The position numbers and the translations under genes are program-made. 64,000 bases of DNA from Achromobacter sp. UMC46 (GTDB lineage: Bacteria; Pseudomonadota; Gammaproteobacteria; Burkholderiales; Burkholderiaceae_B). The stretch's first letter is position 1; each line of letters starts with the position of its first letter. The stretch spans positions 62,001-126,000 of the forward strand of contig NZ_LZZS01000030.1 of the NCBI RefSeq assembly GCF_014170335.1, read 5' to 3'. Below are positions 50,471 through 58,995 of this stretch, piece after piece. Under the pieces are notes generated by a model. That model saw only the letters and a program-made list of their open reading frames with translations, was not told the DNA's origin and did no database searches.

Positions 50471-50499
50471 GAAAGCCACCCTTAAGGTGGCTTTCTTGT
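50471..50499 (+). terminator. Terminator after the 50083 gene
   Basis: GAAAGCCACC-CTTAA-GGTGGCTTTC is a perfect 10-bp stem followed by TTGTT. It marks the boundary between the normal GC-rich chromosome and the AT-richer stretch that follows. Confidence 0.85.
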
Positions 50500-50635
50500 T
50501 GCTAGGCAGCAAGCCTGTGCTGAATTTTCTGCACAATGGCGGCCCTATCGGTAATTGAGGGGACGATGTCGTTCGCTGCTGTGATGAGCCGTTTGGAGTC
50601 CAATCTGGGAACATCATCCATGTCGGTGTGCACGA

Positions 50636-50998
50636 TCATCGATTCAATACGCCAAAAACAAATAGCGGCCGTCTGCTCGTCTTTATGAAGTAATCGACCG
50701 GATCGTTCTCGGCATCCGGCACGCCGGGAACCACGTATCCCTCAATTCGGCACTCGGCGGACACAACCGACGAGTCACGATCTTCAAATAGCGAGGGTTG
50801 GTTTGGATTATGCAGAGCGCCCAGACCACCCACGTTGCAGTCTGATAGCAGTGCAAGCAGCGCGCCGTTCACATTTGTGTAGCGGGTCGTAGCCTCTGCA
50901 TAGTGTTCGGCTTTTCGGCCAGCCTCCATGTAGCTGGGTGGCTCTGTGGATGTGGCAACAATGCGGAATTTTACGTACTTTGTCGAGTGGATTCCCAT
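50636..50998 (-). CDS. Orphan ORF in an AT-richer segment
   Basis: A 120-residue frame in DNA clearly lower in GC than its neighbours and with different codon use (MGIHSTKYVKFRIVATSTEP, ALLALLSDCNVGGLGALHNP). It ends RRPLFVFGVLNR; just past its stop, another frame continues (VHTDMDDVPRLDSKRLITAA), so this may be the remains of a longer gene broken by a frameshift near 50636. I do not recognise the family. It looks horizontally acquired and possibly decayed. Confidence 0.45.
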   Translation of the reverse strand: MGIHSTKYVKFRIVATSTEPPSYMEAGRKAEHYAEATTRYTNVNGALLALLSDCNVGGLGALHNPNQPSLFEDRDSSVVSAECRIEGYVVPGVPDAENDPVDYFIKTSRRPLFVFGVLNR

Positions 50999-51124
50999 GT
51001 TCGTGATCGCTGCCGTTGTAGCGCACCAGCATTACTTTCTCCGACGACCATCTATCTGATGTGATTCTATAAGCAGTCACGCCCCGTTATTTTCTCCGAG
51101 GCTTTATCCAGGACTGAGTGACCG

Positions 51125-51667
51125 TCAAATCCGCTTGTACATGATGGTCGTCGCATCCAGCTTGCCCGCGTCATGCGGGTCGCGGCTGAAATCCGGGATC
51201 TGCCCGACCGTCACGTAGCCCAGCGACGCGTATAAGGGTTCGGCGCTGTCGCCGGTGCGCGTATCCAGCGTGATCAGGCTGCGGCCGATGCGCACCGCAT
51301 GCGCTTCCGCTTCGCGCATCAAGCGCCGGGCGATGCCGCAGCGGCGGTAATCGGGGTGCACCAGCAGTTTGCGCACCTCGGCGCGATGCGGCTGGTTGGG
51401 CGGCGTGTCGCTGTCCAATTGCACCGATCCGGCGATACGGCCGTCCTGCCGCGCCACCCACAATGCGAGTTTTCCGCCGGCCACCGCCGGCAACACCTTG
51501 GCGCGCCAGAAGGCTTGCGCCTCGTCGGGCGAATACGGCAGGACGAAGCTGACGCTGGCGCCGCCTTGCACGCAAGCGTGCAGCAGTTCGCCCAGCGCGG
51601 GCAGATGGGCGGCGGCGTCATCCGCCGTCAGCAGGGTCAGTTCAAGGGATGCGTGGTCTTTGGACAT
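51125..51667 (-). CDS. GNAT-family N-acetyltransferase
   Basis: A 180-residue acetyltransferase. Motif A is visible as EVRKLLVHPDYRRCGIARRL then MREAEAHAVRIGRSLITLDT (R/Q-x-x-G-x-G/A pattern RRCGIA), preceded by LALWVARQDGRIAGSVQLDS. The C-terminal region reads GDSAEPLYASLGYVTVGQIP. The substrate is unknown. It is followed 6 bp later on the same strand by the XRE-cupin gene's stop and may be co-transcribed with it. Confidence 0.9.
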   Translation of the reverse strand: MSKDHASLELTLLTADDAAAHLPALGELLHACVQGGASVSFVLPYSPDEAQAFWRAKVLPAVAGGKLALWVARQDGRIAGSVQLDSDTPPNQPHRAEVRKLLVHPDYRRCGIARRLMREAEAHAVRIGRSLITLDTRTGDSAEPLYASLGYVTVGQIPDFSRDPHDAGKLDATTIMYKRI

Positions 51668-51673
51668 GGCGGT

Positions 51674-52243
51674 TCAAACGATGAAGAGCAGGTAGCGGGC
51701 GCCGCAATGCGGCGGTGTGAGGAAAAGGCTGGCGCCGAACAGCTGGTAACGCAGGCAATCGCCCGGCGCCAGGGCATGGGTCTGGCCGTCGACGGTGATG
51801 TGCAGTTCGCCTTCCAGCATCAGCAGGTGATGCTCCAGGCCCGGCCGCGGCGACTGGTCGTAGGCGATGCGCGCCCCCGCCGCCAGTTCGCACGCCAGCA
51901 CTTCGCCGGCCAGCTGCTGCGCGGGCGGCGACACCGAACGCCGCCGGAAACCCGCGCTGTCGTCGACCCACAAGGCCTGTTCGCGTTCGGGCACCAGCGG
52001 CACGAAATCGTCTTCCACCATCATCATCAGCCGCGACATGGTCAGGCCATGGGCCGCGCACAGCTTGCCCAGCACGCTGGCGGTGGGGCTGACGTCGGCG
52101 TTTTCCAGCCGCGACAGCGTGGCGCGGCTGACGCCGGCCAGGCCGGCCAGCTCGTCCAGAGACCAGCCGCGCTCTTGCCGCAGCGCCTTCAAGCGCTGGG
52201 CGATGCGCCGGTCCAGATCGCCATCAATCGTTGTTTTTTCCAT
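51674..52243 (-). CDS. XRE-family regulator with cupin sensor domain
   Basis: A 189-residue protein: HTH at residues 10-65 (RLKALRQERGWSLDELAGLA, GVSRATLSRLENADVSPTAS) and a C-terminal cupin (PGLEHHLLMLEGELHITVDG, HALAPGDCLRYQLFGASLFL). This PuuR/SutR-like layout usually controls a neighbouring metabolic or detoxification gene; the coupled GNAT gene (51125) is the obvious target. ATG 52243 gives the standard N-terminus; the extension to 52279 runs through the operator. Confidence 0.9.
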   Translation of the reverse strand: MEKTTIDGDLDRRIAQRLKALRQERGWSLDELAGLAGVSRATLSRLENADVSPTASVLGKLCAAHGLTMSRLMMMVEDDFVPLVPEREQALWVDDSAGFRRRSVSPPAQQLAGEVLACELAAGARIAYDQSPRPGLEHHLLMLEGELHITVDGQTHALAPGDCLRYQLFGASLFLTPPHCGARYLLFIV

Positions 52244-52248
52244 TTCAG

Positions 52249-52270
52249 GGAATTTATTCCAAATATGGAA
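52249..52270. promoter_or_regulatory. Overlapping dyads upstream of the XRE-cupin gene
   Basis: GGAAT-TT-ATTCC (52249-52260) and TTCCA-AATA-TGGAA (52257-52270) are perfect dyads sharing four bases, just ahead of the regulator's start codon. They suit autoregulation by the XRE protein, and may also influence the divergent phospholipase-D gene. Confidence 0.5.
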
Positions 52271-52317
52271 AATCATCAAGCCCGGGTGGGTTCCGCTTTT
52301 TTCGGCACAATACGGGC

Positions 52318-53862
52318 ATGCTTTTGGCCAAACCCCTACTTATGACCGCCCTCTGCCTTTCGTTTTTAAGCGGATGCAGCTTGCCGCCGCTGGACAAGCG
52401 CAGCGAATCCCAGGCGCTGACGCCCGAGCAATCGGCCGCCACGCCCTTGGGCCGCGGCATCTCCCCGCTGGCGGCGGCCCACCCCGGCAAGTCGGGTATC
52501 CACCCGCTGCCCGATGCGTATGACGCCTTCGCCGCCCGCATGATGCTGGCGCGCGCGGCCGAGCGCAGCCTGGATGTGCAGTACTACATCTGGCACGACG
52601 ACATGACGGGCACGATGCTGCTGGAAGCCCTGCACGCGGCGGCCGACCGCGGCGTGCGCGTGCGCCTGCTGCTGGACGACAATGGCACGTCGGGGCTGGA
52701 CACGGTGCTGGCGGCGATGGACGAGCACCCCAATATCGAGGTCCGCCTGTACAACCCCTTTGTGCTGCGCTGGCCGAAGCCGCTGGGCTACCTCACGGAC
52801 TTCAGCCGCCTGAACCGGCGGATGCACAACAAGTCCTTCACGGCGGACAACCAGGCCACCATCATCGGCGGGCGCAATATCGGCGACGAATACTTCGGGG
52901 CGGCCAACGGCGTGCTGTTCACGGACCTGGACGTGCTGGCGATCGGCGCGGCGGTCAACGACGTATCGATGGACTTCGACCGGTACTGGGCCAGCGAGTC
53001 CGCCTACCCCGTGGACCGGCTGCTGAAAAAGGCCGAAGCCGGCGCGCTGCAAGCGCTGGAGGAACGGGCCGGCAAGGTGGAAGGGTCGCCCGAGGCCGCC
53101 GCCTATGCCGACGCCATGCGGCAGCTGCCCTTCATCCGGCAGTTGCTGCAAGGCGAGCTCAGCCTGGAATGGGCCGACACGCGGATGGTCAGCGACGACC
53201 CGCGCAAGACGCTGGGCACCGCGCCGCCCGAAGCGATGCTGCCGCACCAGTTACATGAAATCATCGGCGCCCCGAGGACCGACCTGGAACTGGTGTCGCC
53301 ATATTTCGTGCCCACGGCCGCCGGCACGGAAGCCTTCGCGAAGTTGGCCAAAAGCGGCGTCAAGGTGCAGGTGCTGACCAATGCCCTGGAAGCGACCGAC
53401 GTCGCCGTAGTGCATTCCGGCTATGCCAAGCGCCGCAAGGACCTGCTGGCCAGCGGCGTGGCGTTGTTCGAGATGAAACGCATGGCGGGCGAGGTCGAGC
53501 GCAACAAGAGCATGGGGCCCTTCGGCAGCTCGGGGTCCAGCCTGCACGCCAAGACCTTCGCGGTGGACGGCGAGCGCATCTTCGTCGGGTCGTTCAACTT
53601 CGACCCCCGCTCCGCCACCTTGAATACGGAACTGGGCTTTGTGATCGACAGCCCGACGCTGGCGGGACGCATCGCCGACGCTTTCAAGAACGAGCTTCCC
53701 AAGGTGGCCTACCGCGTCTGCCTGGACGACAAGGGCGACTTGTACTGGCTGGAACAGCGCAACGGGGAAACCATCCGCCACGACACCGAACCCGGTACCA
53801 CGGCGTGGAAGCGGTTTTCCGTCTGGTTCGTCTCGCTGCTGCCGCTGGAGCCGCTGCTTTAA
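52318..53862 (+). CDS. Phospholipase D-family lipoprotein
   Basis: A 514-residue protein with a lipoprotein signal (LMTALCLSFLSGCSLPP) and two complete HKD motifs: MHNKSFTADNQATIIGGRNI (H-N-K-x4-D) and LHAKTFAVDGERIFVGSFNF (H-A-K-x4-D). LDVQYYIWHDDMTGTMLLEA is the usual N-terminal PLD text. This resembles the YmdC/ClsC-type cardiolipin-synthase-like proteins attached to the membrane. ATG 52318 fits the signal best. It is divergent from the XRE-cupin gene. Confidence 0.9.
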   Translation: MLLAKPLLMTALCLSFLSGCSLPPLDKRSESQALTPEQSAATPLGRGISPLAAAHPGKSGIHPLPDAYDAFAARMMLARAAERSLDVQYYIWHDDMTGTMLLEALHAAADRGVRVRLLLDDNGTSGLDTVLAAMDEHPNIEVRLYNPFVLRWPKPLGYLTDFSRLNRRMHNKSFTADNQATIIGGRNIGDEYFGAANGVLFTDLDVLAIGAAVNDVSMDFDRYWASESAYPVDRLLKKAEAGALQALEERAGKVEGSPEAAAYADAMRQLPFIRQLLQGELSLEWADTRMVSDDPRKTLGTAPPEAMLPHQLHEIIGAPRTDLELVSPYFVPTAAGTEAFAKLAKSGVKVQVLTNALEATDVAVVHSGYAKRRKDLLASGVALFEMKRMAGEVERNKSMGPFGSSGSSLHAKTFAVDGERIFVGSFNFDPRSATLNTELGFVIDSPTLAGRIADAFKNELPKVAYRVCLDDKGDLYWLEQRNGETIRHDTEPGTTAWKRFSVWFVSLLPLEPLL

Positions 53863-53952
53863 GCCCCGCGCAACAAGCGGAGTTCGCGTAACCGCGGGCA
53901 GGCGTAGACTGGTTTTTCCCCTGTCCTTTCGCCTGCCCGGCTGCCTGCCTCC

Positions 53953-54663
53953 ATGGAATCCCTGCCCGCCGCCCCCTTGCCCGACCTGGATTGGGCCCGG
54001 ATCACCGAATCGCTGGATGCGCACGGCAACGCCATCGCGCCAGGCCTGCTGACGCCCGCGCAGTGCGCGTCGCTGGCCGCCGGCTATTCGGCGGCGGACG
54101 GCTACCGCAGCCGTATCGTGATGGCGCGGCATGGCTTCGGCCGAGGCGAGTACAAGTACTTTTCCTATCCCCTGCCGCCGCTGCTGCAGCACCTGCGCTC
54201 CGCCCTGTATCCGCGGCTGGCGCCGATCGCGAACCGTTGGAACCGGCAACTGGGCATCGCCGTGCAGTACCCCCCCGACCATGCCGCCTTCCTGCGGCGT
54301 TGCCACGACGCCGGCCAATGCCGCCCCACGCCGCTGATCCTGGAATACGGCCCGGGCGACTACAACTGCCTGCATCAAGACCTGTACGGCGAGCACGTGT
54401 TTCCCCTGCAGGTGGCGGTGCTGCTGTCGCAGCCGGGCATAGACTTCACGGGCGGTGAATTCGTGATGACGGAAACCGGCAGCCGCGAGCAGCGGGCCGA
54501 AGTGCTGCCGCTGCAACAGGGCGACGCGCTGGTCTTCACCGTGAACCACCGGCCGGTGCCCGGCGCGCGCGGTTGGCGCAAGACCGCCATGCGGCACGGC
54601 GTCAGCGCCCTGCGCAGCGGCCGGCGCCACACGCTGGGCCTGATTTTCCACGACGCCCAATGA
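53953..54663 (+). CDS. 2OG-Fe(II) oxygenase (prolyl hydroxylase-like)
   Basis: A 236-residue oxygenase of the double-stranded beta-helix fold. Iron ligands are His141 and Asp143 (YNCLHQDLYGEHVFPLQVAV) and His215, with the 2-oxoglutarate-binding Arg after it (MRHGVSALRSGRRHTLGLIF, an HxV...GxR pattern as in YbiX/PiuC-type hydroxylases). GIDFTGGEFVMTE is a conserved family block. Its stop overlaps the alkB start by 4 bp (ATGA), so the two are translationally coupled. A damage-related or RNA/protein hydroxylation role is plausible; the substrate is unknown. Confidence 0.88.
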   Translation: MESLPAAPLPDLDWARITESLDAHGNAIAPGLLTPAQCASLAAGYSAADGYRSRIVMARHGFGRGEYKYFSYPLPPLLQHLRSALYPRLAPIANRWNRQLGIAVQYPPDHAAFLRRCHDAGQCRPTPLILEYGPGDYNCLHQDLYGEHVFPLQVAVLLSQPGIDFTGGEFVMTETGSREQRAEVLPLQQGDALVFTVNHRPVPGARGWRKTAMRHGVSALRSGRRHTLGLIFHDAQ

Positions 54664-55325
54664 CCATGACGACGACGCTGGACCTGTTTGGCGACGACGA
54701 CACCGCGCAAAGCGGACGCGAGGCGATCGGCCCGCAGTCCTTCGTGCTGCGAGGTTTCGCCCTGCCGTTCGCCGAGGCGCTGCTGCACGGCGTGGACACC
54801 GTCGCCGCGCAATCGCCCTTCCGGAATATGCAGACGCCCGGTGGCTACACCATGTCGGTGGCGCTGACCAATTGCGGGCAATGGGGCTGGACGACGGACG
54901 CGCACGGCTACCGCTATGCGCGCATCGACCCGCTAAATGGCCAGCCCTGGCCGGACATGCCGCCGGCCTTCCTTCAACTGGCGCAAGCCGCGGCGGCCGA
55001 TGCGGGCTTCCCCGGCTTTGCGCCGGACGCCTGCCTGGTCAACCGGTACGAGCCCGGGTCGCGGCTGTCGCTGCACCAGGACAGGAATGAACGCGATTAC
55101 GACGCGCCCATCGTCTCCGTGTCGCTGGGCATGCCCGCCCTGTTCCTCTTCGGCGGCAATGCGCGTTCGGACAAGACTCTGCGCGTCCCCTTGCTGCACG
55201 GCGACGTGGTCGTCTGGGGCGGCGTGGACCGGCTGCGCTATCACGGCGTGATGCCGATGAAGGATCTACCGCACCCCAAGCTGGGCAGCCGCCGCATCAA
55301 CTTCACCTTGCGCAAGGCGGGCTAA
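54660..55325 (+). CDS. alkB: AlkB-type alkylated-nucleic-acid dioxygenase
   Basis: A 221-residue protein with AlkB landmarks: TPGGYTMSVALTNCGQWGWT, NRYEPGSRLSLHQDRNERDY with iron ligands His139 and Asp141, LFLFGGNARSDKTLRVPLLH, GDVVVWGGVDRLRYHGV with His195, and the C-terminal RRINFTLRKAG with the 2OG-binding Arg. It removes methyl groups from 1-methyladenine and 3-methylcytosine in DNA or RNA using Fe(II) and 2-oxoglutarate. The start overlaps the preceding oxygenase gene by 4 bp. Confidence 0.95.
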   Translation: MTMTTTLDLFGDDDTAQSGREAIGPQSFVLRGFALPFAEALLHGVDTVAAQSPFRNMQTPGGYTMSVALTNCGQWGWTTDAHGYRYARIDPLNGQPWPDMPPAFLQLAQAAAADAGFPGFAPDACLVNRYEPGSRLSLHQDRNERDYDAPIVSVSLGMPALFLFGGNARSDKTLRVPLLHGDVVVWGGVDRLRYHGVMPMKDLPHPKLGSRRINFTLRKAG

Positions 55326-55426
55326 GCCCCTCTGCGCATGAGGGTTCCCCGCGTCTGGCCGGCGGGACGCGGCGGCCCTACTATGTCGCACCCCTGGCCC
55401 TGCGCCCCCCGCGCCCGCGACTTCCC

Positions 55427-56443
55427 ATGCATATCCGTCCCTGCCTGTTGCTCGCCAATTTCCTGTTTTCAGCCTCGCTGCTATCGGCCCCGCTGCGGGC
55501 CGCACCCGCCATTGATCCGCCTGCGGTGATCGAGAATTCGCTGGGCATGACGTTCGTCGCCATCCCCGCCGGCACGTTCCAGATGGGCAGCGACGAAGCC
55601 GCCGACACCCTGGCTCGCGACTACCCGCAATATCCCAAGGACCGATTCGCCCAGCTGTTCGACGAGGCGCCCGTGCACACCGTGCGCATCACCCGCCCGT
55701 TCTACCTGGAACGCACGGAAGTCACGGTGGGCCAATTCCGGCGATTCATCGAGGCTTCCGGCTATATGCCCGAGTCCGAGGCCGACGGCACCGGCGGCTA
55801 TGGCTACAACGCCGCCTACGACCCCGCCCGGTCCGAAAGCGGCGATGCCTTCGAAGGCCGCGACCGCCGCTATTCGTGGCGCAACCCCGGCTTTGCCCAA
55901 TCCGACGACCACCCCGTCGTCAACATCAGCTGGAACGACGCCGAGGCCCTGGCCCGCTGGCTGACCCAGAAGGAGGGCCGCGTCTACCGGCTGCCCACCG
56001 AAGCCGAATGGGAATACGCCTGCCGCGCCGGCACCCGCACCCGTTACCAGAACGGCGACGACCCGGCCGGCATGCCCGACGCCGGCAACGGCTTTGACGC
56101 CGACGCCGAACCGCTCTGGCCGAAATGGCAGGCGTTCGCGTCGGCGCGCCACGACGGCCACGCCTTCACCGCGCCGGTGGCCAGCTACGCGCCCAACGCC
56201 TTCGGCCTGTACGACATGCACGGCAACGCCTGGGAATGGGTGGCCGACTGGTATGGCGAGGACTACTACGCGCACTCGCCCACGGACGACCCGAAAGGCC
56301 CCGACAGCGGCAATGTGCGGGTCCGCCGCGGCGGCTCCTGGCACACCTGGGCGCTGTACACCCGGTCGTCCTACCGCAACTGGAATACCCAGGAAACCCG
56401 CTACCCCCTGGTGGGCTTGCGGCTGCTGCGCGAGGCCGACTGA
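55427..56443 (+). CDS. Exported FGE/SUMF1-fold protein lacking catalytic cysteines
   Basis: A 338-residue protein with a signal peptide (LLANFLFSASLLSAPLRAAP). The formylglycine-generating-enzyme fold is clear: LGMTFVAIPAGTFQMGSDEA, HTVRITRPFYLERTEVTVGQ, HPVVNISWNDAEALARWLTQ, YRLPTEAEWEYACRAGTRTR, MHGNAWEWVADWYGEDYYAH and VRVRRGGSWHTWALYTRSSY. True FGE has two Cys shortly after RGGSW; here the segment reads HTWALYTRSSYRNW with none. It is thus not a sulfatase-activating FGE and may be another SUMF1-domain type. Probably periplasmic. Confidence 0.88.
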   Translation: MHIRPCLLLANFLFSASLLSAPLRAAPAIDPPAVIENSLGMTFVAIPAGTFQMGSDEAADTLARDYPQYPKDRFAQLFDEAPVHTVRITRPFYLERTEVTVGQFRRFIEASGYMPESEADGTGGYGYNAAYDPARSESGDAFEGRDRRYSWRNPGFAQSDDHPVVNISWNDAEALARWLTQKEGRVYRLPTEAEWEYACRAGTRTRYQNGDDPAGMPDAGNGFDADAEPLWPKWQAFASARHDGHAFTAPVASYAPNAFGLYDMHGNAWEWVADWYGEDYYAHSPTDDPKGPDSGNVRVRRGGSWHTWALYTRSSYRNWNTQETRYPLVGLRLLREAD

Positions 56444-56504
56444 CGGAAAAGGGCCGCCGGCGGGTTAGCATAGCCGCACGCTTAACCTCAAAGAGAGTCC
56501 TGAC

Positions 56505-56891
56505 ATGCATTCGCTGGGCCGTCTCGTCCTTCTCGTGAACGACTACGACACCGCCATTTCCTTCTACCAAGACAAGCTCGGCATGGAGGTGTTCGCTGAT
56601 ATGCCCGTGGGCCAGCAACGGTACGTGCACCTGCGCCTGCCGGCACAGCCCGCGGTGGGCGTCTGGCTGCTGCAAGCCCTGACCCAGGCGCAGCGCGACC
56701 GCGTCGGCGACCAGACCGGCGGCCAGCCGGTGGGCGTGTTCTACACCGACGACGTGGTGCGCGACCACAGCCAGTTCGCCGCGCGGGGCGTGCGCTTCAC
56801 CAAAGAACCCGTCCACGACGACACCACCGTCTACGCCCACTTCATCGACCTGTACGGCAACGAGTTCGTACTGGTGCAGGTGAAGAAGTAA
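56505..56891 (+). CDS. VOC-family (glyoxalase/bleomycin-resistance-like) protein
   Basis: A 128-residue VOC protein: LGRLVLLVNDYDTAISFYQD then KLGMEVFADMPVGQQRYVHL, and the second half QPVGVFYTDDVVRDHSQFAA, VYAHFIDLYGNEFVLVQVKK. Metal-ligand positions (His2 early, Glu near the end) fit the fold. Substrate unknown; such proteins often act on small electrophiles or bind them. The 250 bp downstream hold no convincing gene. Confidence 0.85.
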   Translation: MHSLGRLVLLVNDYDTAISFYQDKLGMEVFADMPVGQQRYVHLRLPAQPAVGVWLLQALTQAQRDRVGDQTGGQPVGVFYTDDVVRDHSQFAARGVRFTKEPVHDDTTVYAHFIDLYGNEFVLVQVKK

Positions 56892-57141
56892 CCCCTGCCC
56901 CGCGTCCGCCAGACGTCGGCCAAACCGAAGCAGGACTGGATCCCCACCCGCATGATCTATGTCGAACCCGCGCTGATCCAGCAGATCCTGGGCGGGCGGC
57001 CGCTGCCGTTCGTCCCCGGCGGCGTGTCGGCGGACCCGCGGCAGCATGCCGCCAGCGCCCGGAAACCTGCAAGAACGTACAAGACGGCGCGCGGCCGGGC
57101 GCCCTATGCTGCAGGCGTCCCCCCCTTTCCGAGTCCACGCC

Positions 57142-57510
57142 ATGTCCCCCATTCCCGCCATCAATATCGCCGGCAAGCTGTCGCTGTTCTCAGAGCATTG
57201 GCAGCCCAAGGTCATCGCCCAGATGAACGACTACCAGTTCAAGGTGGTCAAGGTGCAAGGAGACTTCGTCTGGCACAGCCATGCGGATACCGACGAGACC
57301 TTCATCGTCGTCAGCGGCCGGTTGCGGATCGAATTGCGCGACGGCCACATTGACCTGGGCCCCGGCGACATGACCGTCATTCCCAAAGGCGTGGAGCACA
57401 AGCCCTGCGCGCGGCAAGAGACCCACCTGATGCTGATCGAACCCTGTGGCGTCGTGAACACCGGCGACCAGGGCGGCGCGCGCAGCGCCCCGAACGACGT
57501 CTGGATCTGA
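57142..57510 (+). CDS. Cupin-domain protein
   Basis: A 122-residue single-domain cupin. Motif 1 is VQGDFVWHSHADTDETFIVV (G...H-x-H...E) and motif 2 is GPGDMTVIPKGVEHKPCARQ, so a mononuclear metal site is likely. Typical of small isomerase or dioxygenase-like cupins (mannose-6-phosphate isomerase-type). ATG 57142 gives the usual length; in-frame text upstream to 57046 is Arg-rich and unlikely to be coding. Confidence 0.88.
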   Translation: MSPIPAINIAGKLSLFSEHWQPKVIAQMNDYQFKVVKVQGDFVWHSHADTDETFIVVSGRLRIELRDGHIDLGPGDMTVIPKGVEHKPCARQETHLMLIEPCGVVNTGDQGGARSAPNDVWI

Positions 57511-57551
57511 ACCGCCGTTCTGCTAACGTGGCAGTCATGCAGGAGAACACC

Positions 57552-58298
57552 ATGTCCAAAGTCATGCTCGTCACCGGCGGCAGCCGAGGCATCGGCGCCG
57601 CCGTCGCCAAACTGGCCGCCCGCCGTGGCTACGCCGTCGGCGTCAACTACCGCACCCATTCTGACGCCGCCGACGCGGTCGTGGCCGACATCCGGCGCCA
57701 CGGCGGCCAGGCCGAGGCCATCCAGGCCGACGTCTCGCAGGAAGACCAGGTGCTGCAGATGTTCCGCACGCTGGACGAGCGCCTGGGCCGCCTGGATGCG
57801 CTGGTGAACAACGCCGGCATCCTGGAAAAGCAGATGCGCGTGGACGACATGGACGCCGACCGCCTGCTGCGCGTGCTGTCGACCAATGTCATCGGCGCCT
57901 TCCTGTGCGCCCGCGAGGCCGTGCGGCGGATGTCGCCGCGCCACGGCGGCCAGGGCGGCGCCATCGTCAACGTGTCGTCCGCCGCCGCGCGCCTGGGCTC
58001 GCCCAATGAGTACGTGGACTATGCGGCGTCCAAGGGCGCGCTGGATACGCTGACCATCGGCCTGTCCAAGGAAGTGGCGCCTGAGGGCATCCGCGTGAAC
58101 GGCGTGCGCCCGGGCACCATCTACACCGACATGCACGCAAGCGGCGGCGAACCCGGCCGCGTGGACCGGTTGAAAAACGTGATTCCGCTGCGCCGCGGCG
58201 GCTCGGTCGAGGAAGTGGCGGGCGCCGTGCTGTGGCTGTTCTCGGACGAAGCCGGCTACACCAGCGGCTCGTTCATCGACGTGTCCGGCGGCAGCTGA
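57552..58298 (+). CDS. Short-chain dehydrogenase/reductase (glucose-1-dehydrogenase/FabG-like)
   Basis: A 248-residue classical SDR: VMLVTGGSRGIGAAVAKLAA (TGxxxGIG), DALVNNAGILEKQMRVDDMD (NNAG), IVNVSSAAARLGSPNEYVDY then AASKGALDTLTIGLSKEVAP (Ser...Tyr-x3-Lys), VRPGTIYTDMHA, and TSGSFIDVSGGS. AGGAGAACACC precedes ATG 57552. It is NADP(H)-dependent by motif, with an unknown substrate, 41 bp after the cupin gene. Confidence 0.93.
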   Translation: MSKVMLVTGGSRGIGAAVAKLAARRGYAVGVNYRTHSDAADAVVADIRRHGGQAEAIQADVSQEDQVLQMFRTLDERLGRLDALVNNAGILEKQMRVDDMDADRLLRVLSTNVIGAFLCAREAVRRMSPRHGGQGGAIVNVSSAAARLGSPNEYVDYAASKGALDTLTIGLSKEVAPEGIRVNGVRPGTIYTDMHASGGEPGRVDRLKNVIPLRRGGSVEEVAGAVLWLFSDEAGYTSGSFIDVSGGS

Positions 58299-58313
58299 CC
58301 TGCGCGGCTCCCT

Positions 58314-58847
58314 TCAGGTATTGCCCCCCGGTTTGCCGTCCGGGGTGATCAGGGATTTTTCCTGCCGCGAGGAAATGCGCGCTTCCACGCGCCGCAGCAC
58401 CGCCAGCACGAACAAGGCCATCAGGGTACTGACCAGCGCCGTGGCTTCGCGGCCCATGCCTGCGGCCACGCCGATCGCGGCGGTCATCCAGATGCTGGCC
58501 GACGTGGTCAGCCCGCGGATTTCGCGCTCGTTGCTCAGTTTGATGATCGCGCCCGCGCCCAGGAAGCCGATGCCGGCGATCACGCCTTGCAGCACGCGGC
58601 TGATGTCGCCTACCTGCATGCCGCCCTGCAAGGGCACCAGCACGAAAATCGCCGCGCCCAGCGCCACCAGCATGTGGGTGCGCAGGCCCGCGGCCTTGCC
58701 GCTGCGTTCGCGCTCGTAGCCCAGCAGGCCGCCCAGTATCACGGCCATGCCCAGCCGCAGCACGATGCGCGTGGCTTCGCCGACATCAGGGATGTCCGCG
58801 AATTCGCTACGCACGGTGGTCCAGATCTCAAGCCAGATTTCCGACAT
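58314..58847 (-). CDS. MgtC/SapB-family membrane protein
   Basis: A 177-residue membrane protein with about four helices and the MgtC signature LGMAVILGGLLGYERERSGK, AAGLRTHMLVALGAAIFVLV, VIAGIGFLGAGAIIKLSNER, EIRGLTTSASIWMTAAIGVA, AGMGREATALVSTLMALFVL. It lacks the C-terminal ACT-like domain of virulence MgtC (about 230 residues), as do many SapB-type homologues. It affects Mg2+ or phosphate homeostasis in relatives. It converges on the SDR gene. Confidence 0.9.
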   Translation of the reverse strand: MSEIWLEIWTTVRSEFADIPDVGEATRIVLRLGMAVILGGLLGYERERSGKAAGLRTHMLVALGAAIFVLVPLQGGMQVGDISRVLQGVIAGIGFLGAGAIIKLSNEREIRGLTTSASIWMTAAIGVAAGMGREATALVSTLMALFVLAVLRRVEARISSRQEKSLITPDGKPGGNT

Positions 58848-58995
58848 CGCCGCATCCTTGTGGAACAGGTGGATTCAGCATAGCAGGCGCGCAGGCGGAT
58901 GCGCCATGCGGCGTTCAGGCTGGCACCCGGCACGCAACTGGTTTACAACCTAGGCGTGTCCCGCACGGGCGGGCGTCAATCGACAGGAGCGCTTC

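Noticed and set aside
56952..57353. Open frame MIYVEPALIQQILGGRPLPF in the gap after the VOC gene
   Set aside because: It runs out of frame through the well-supported cupin gene, turns Arg-rich after 35 residues, and has no clear ribosome-binding site.
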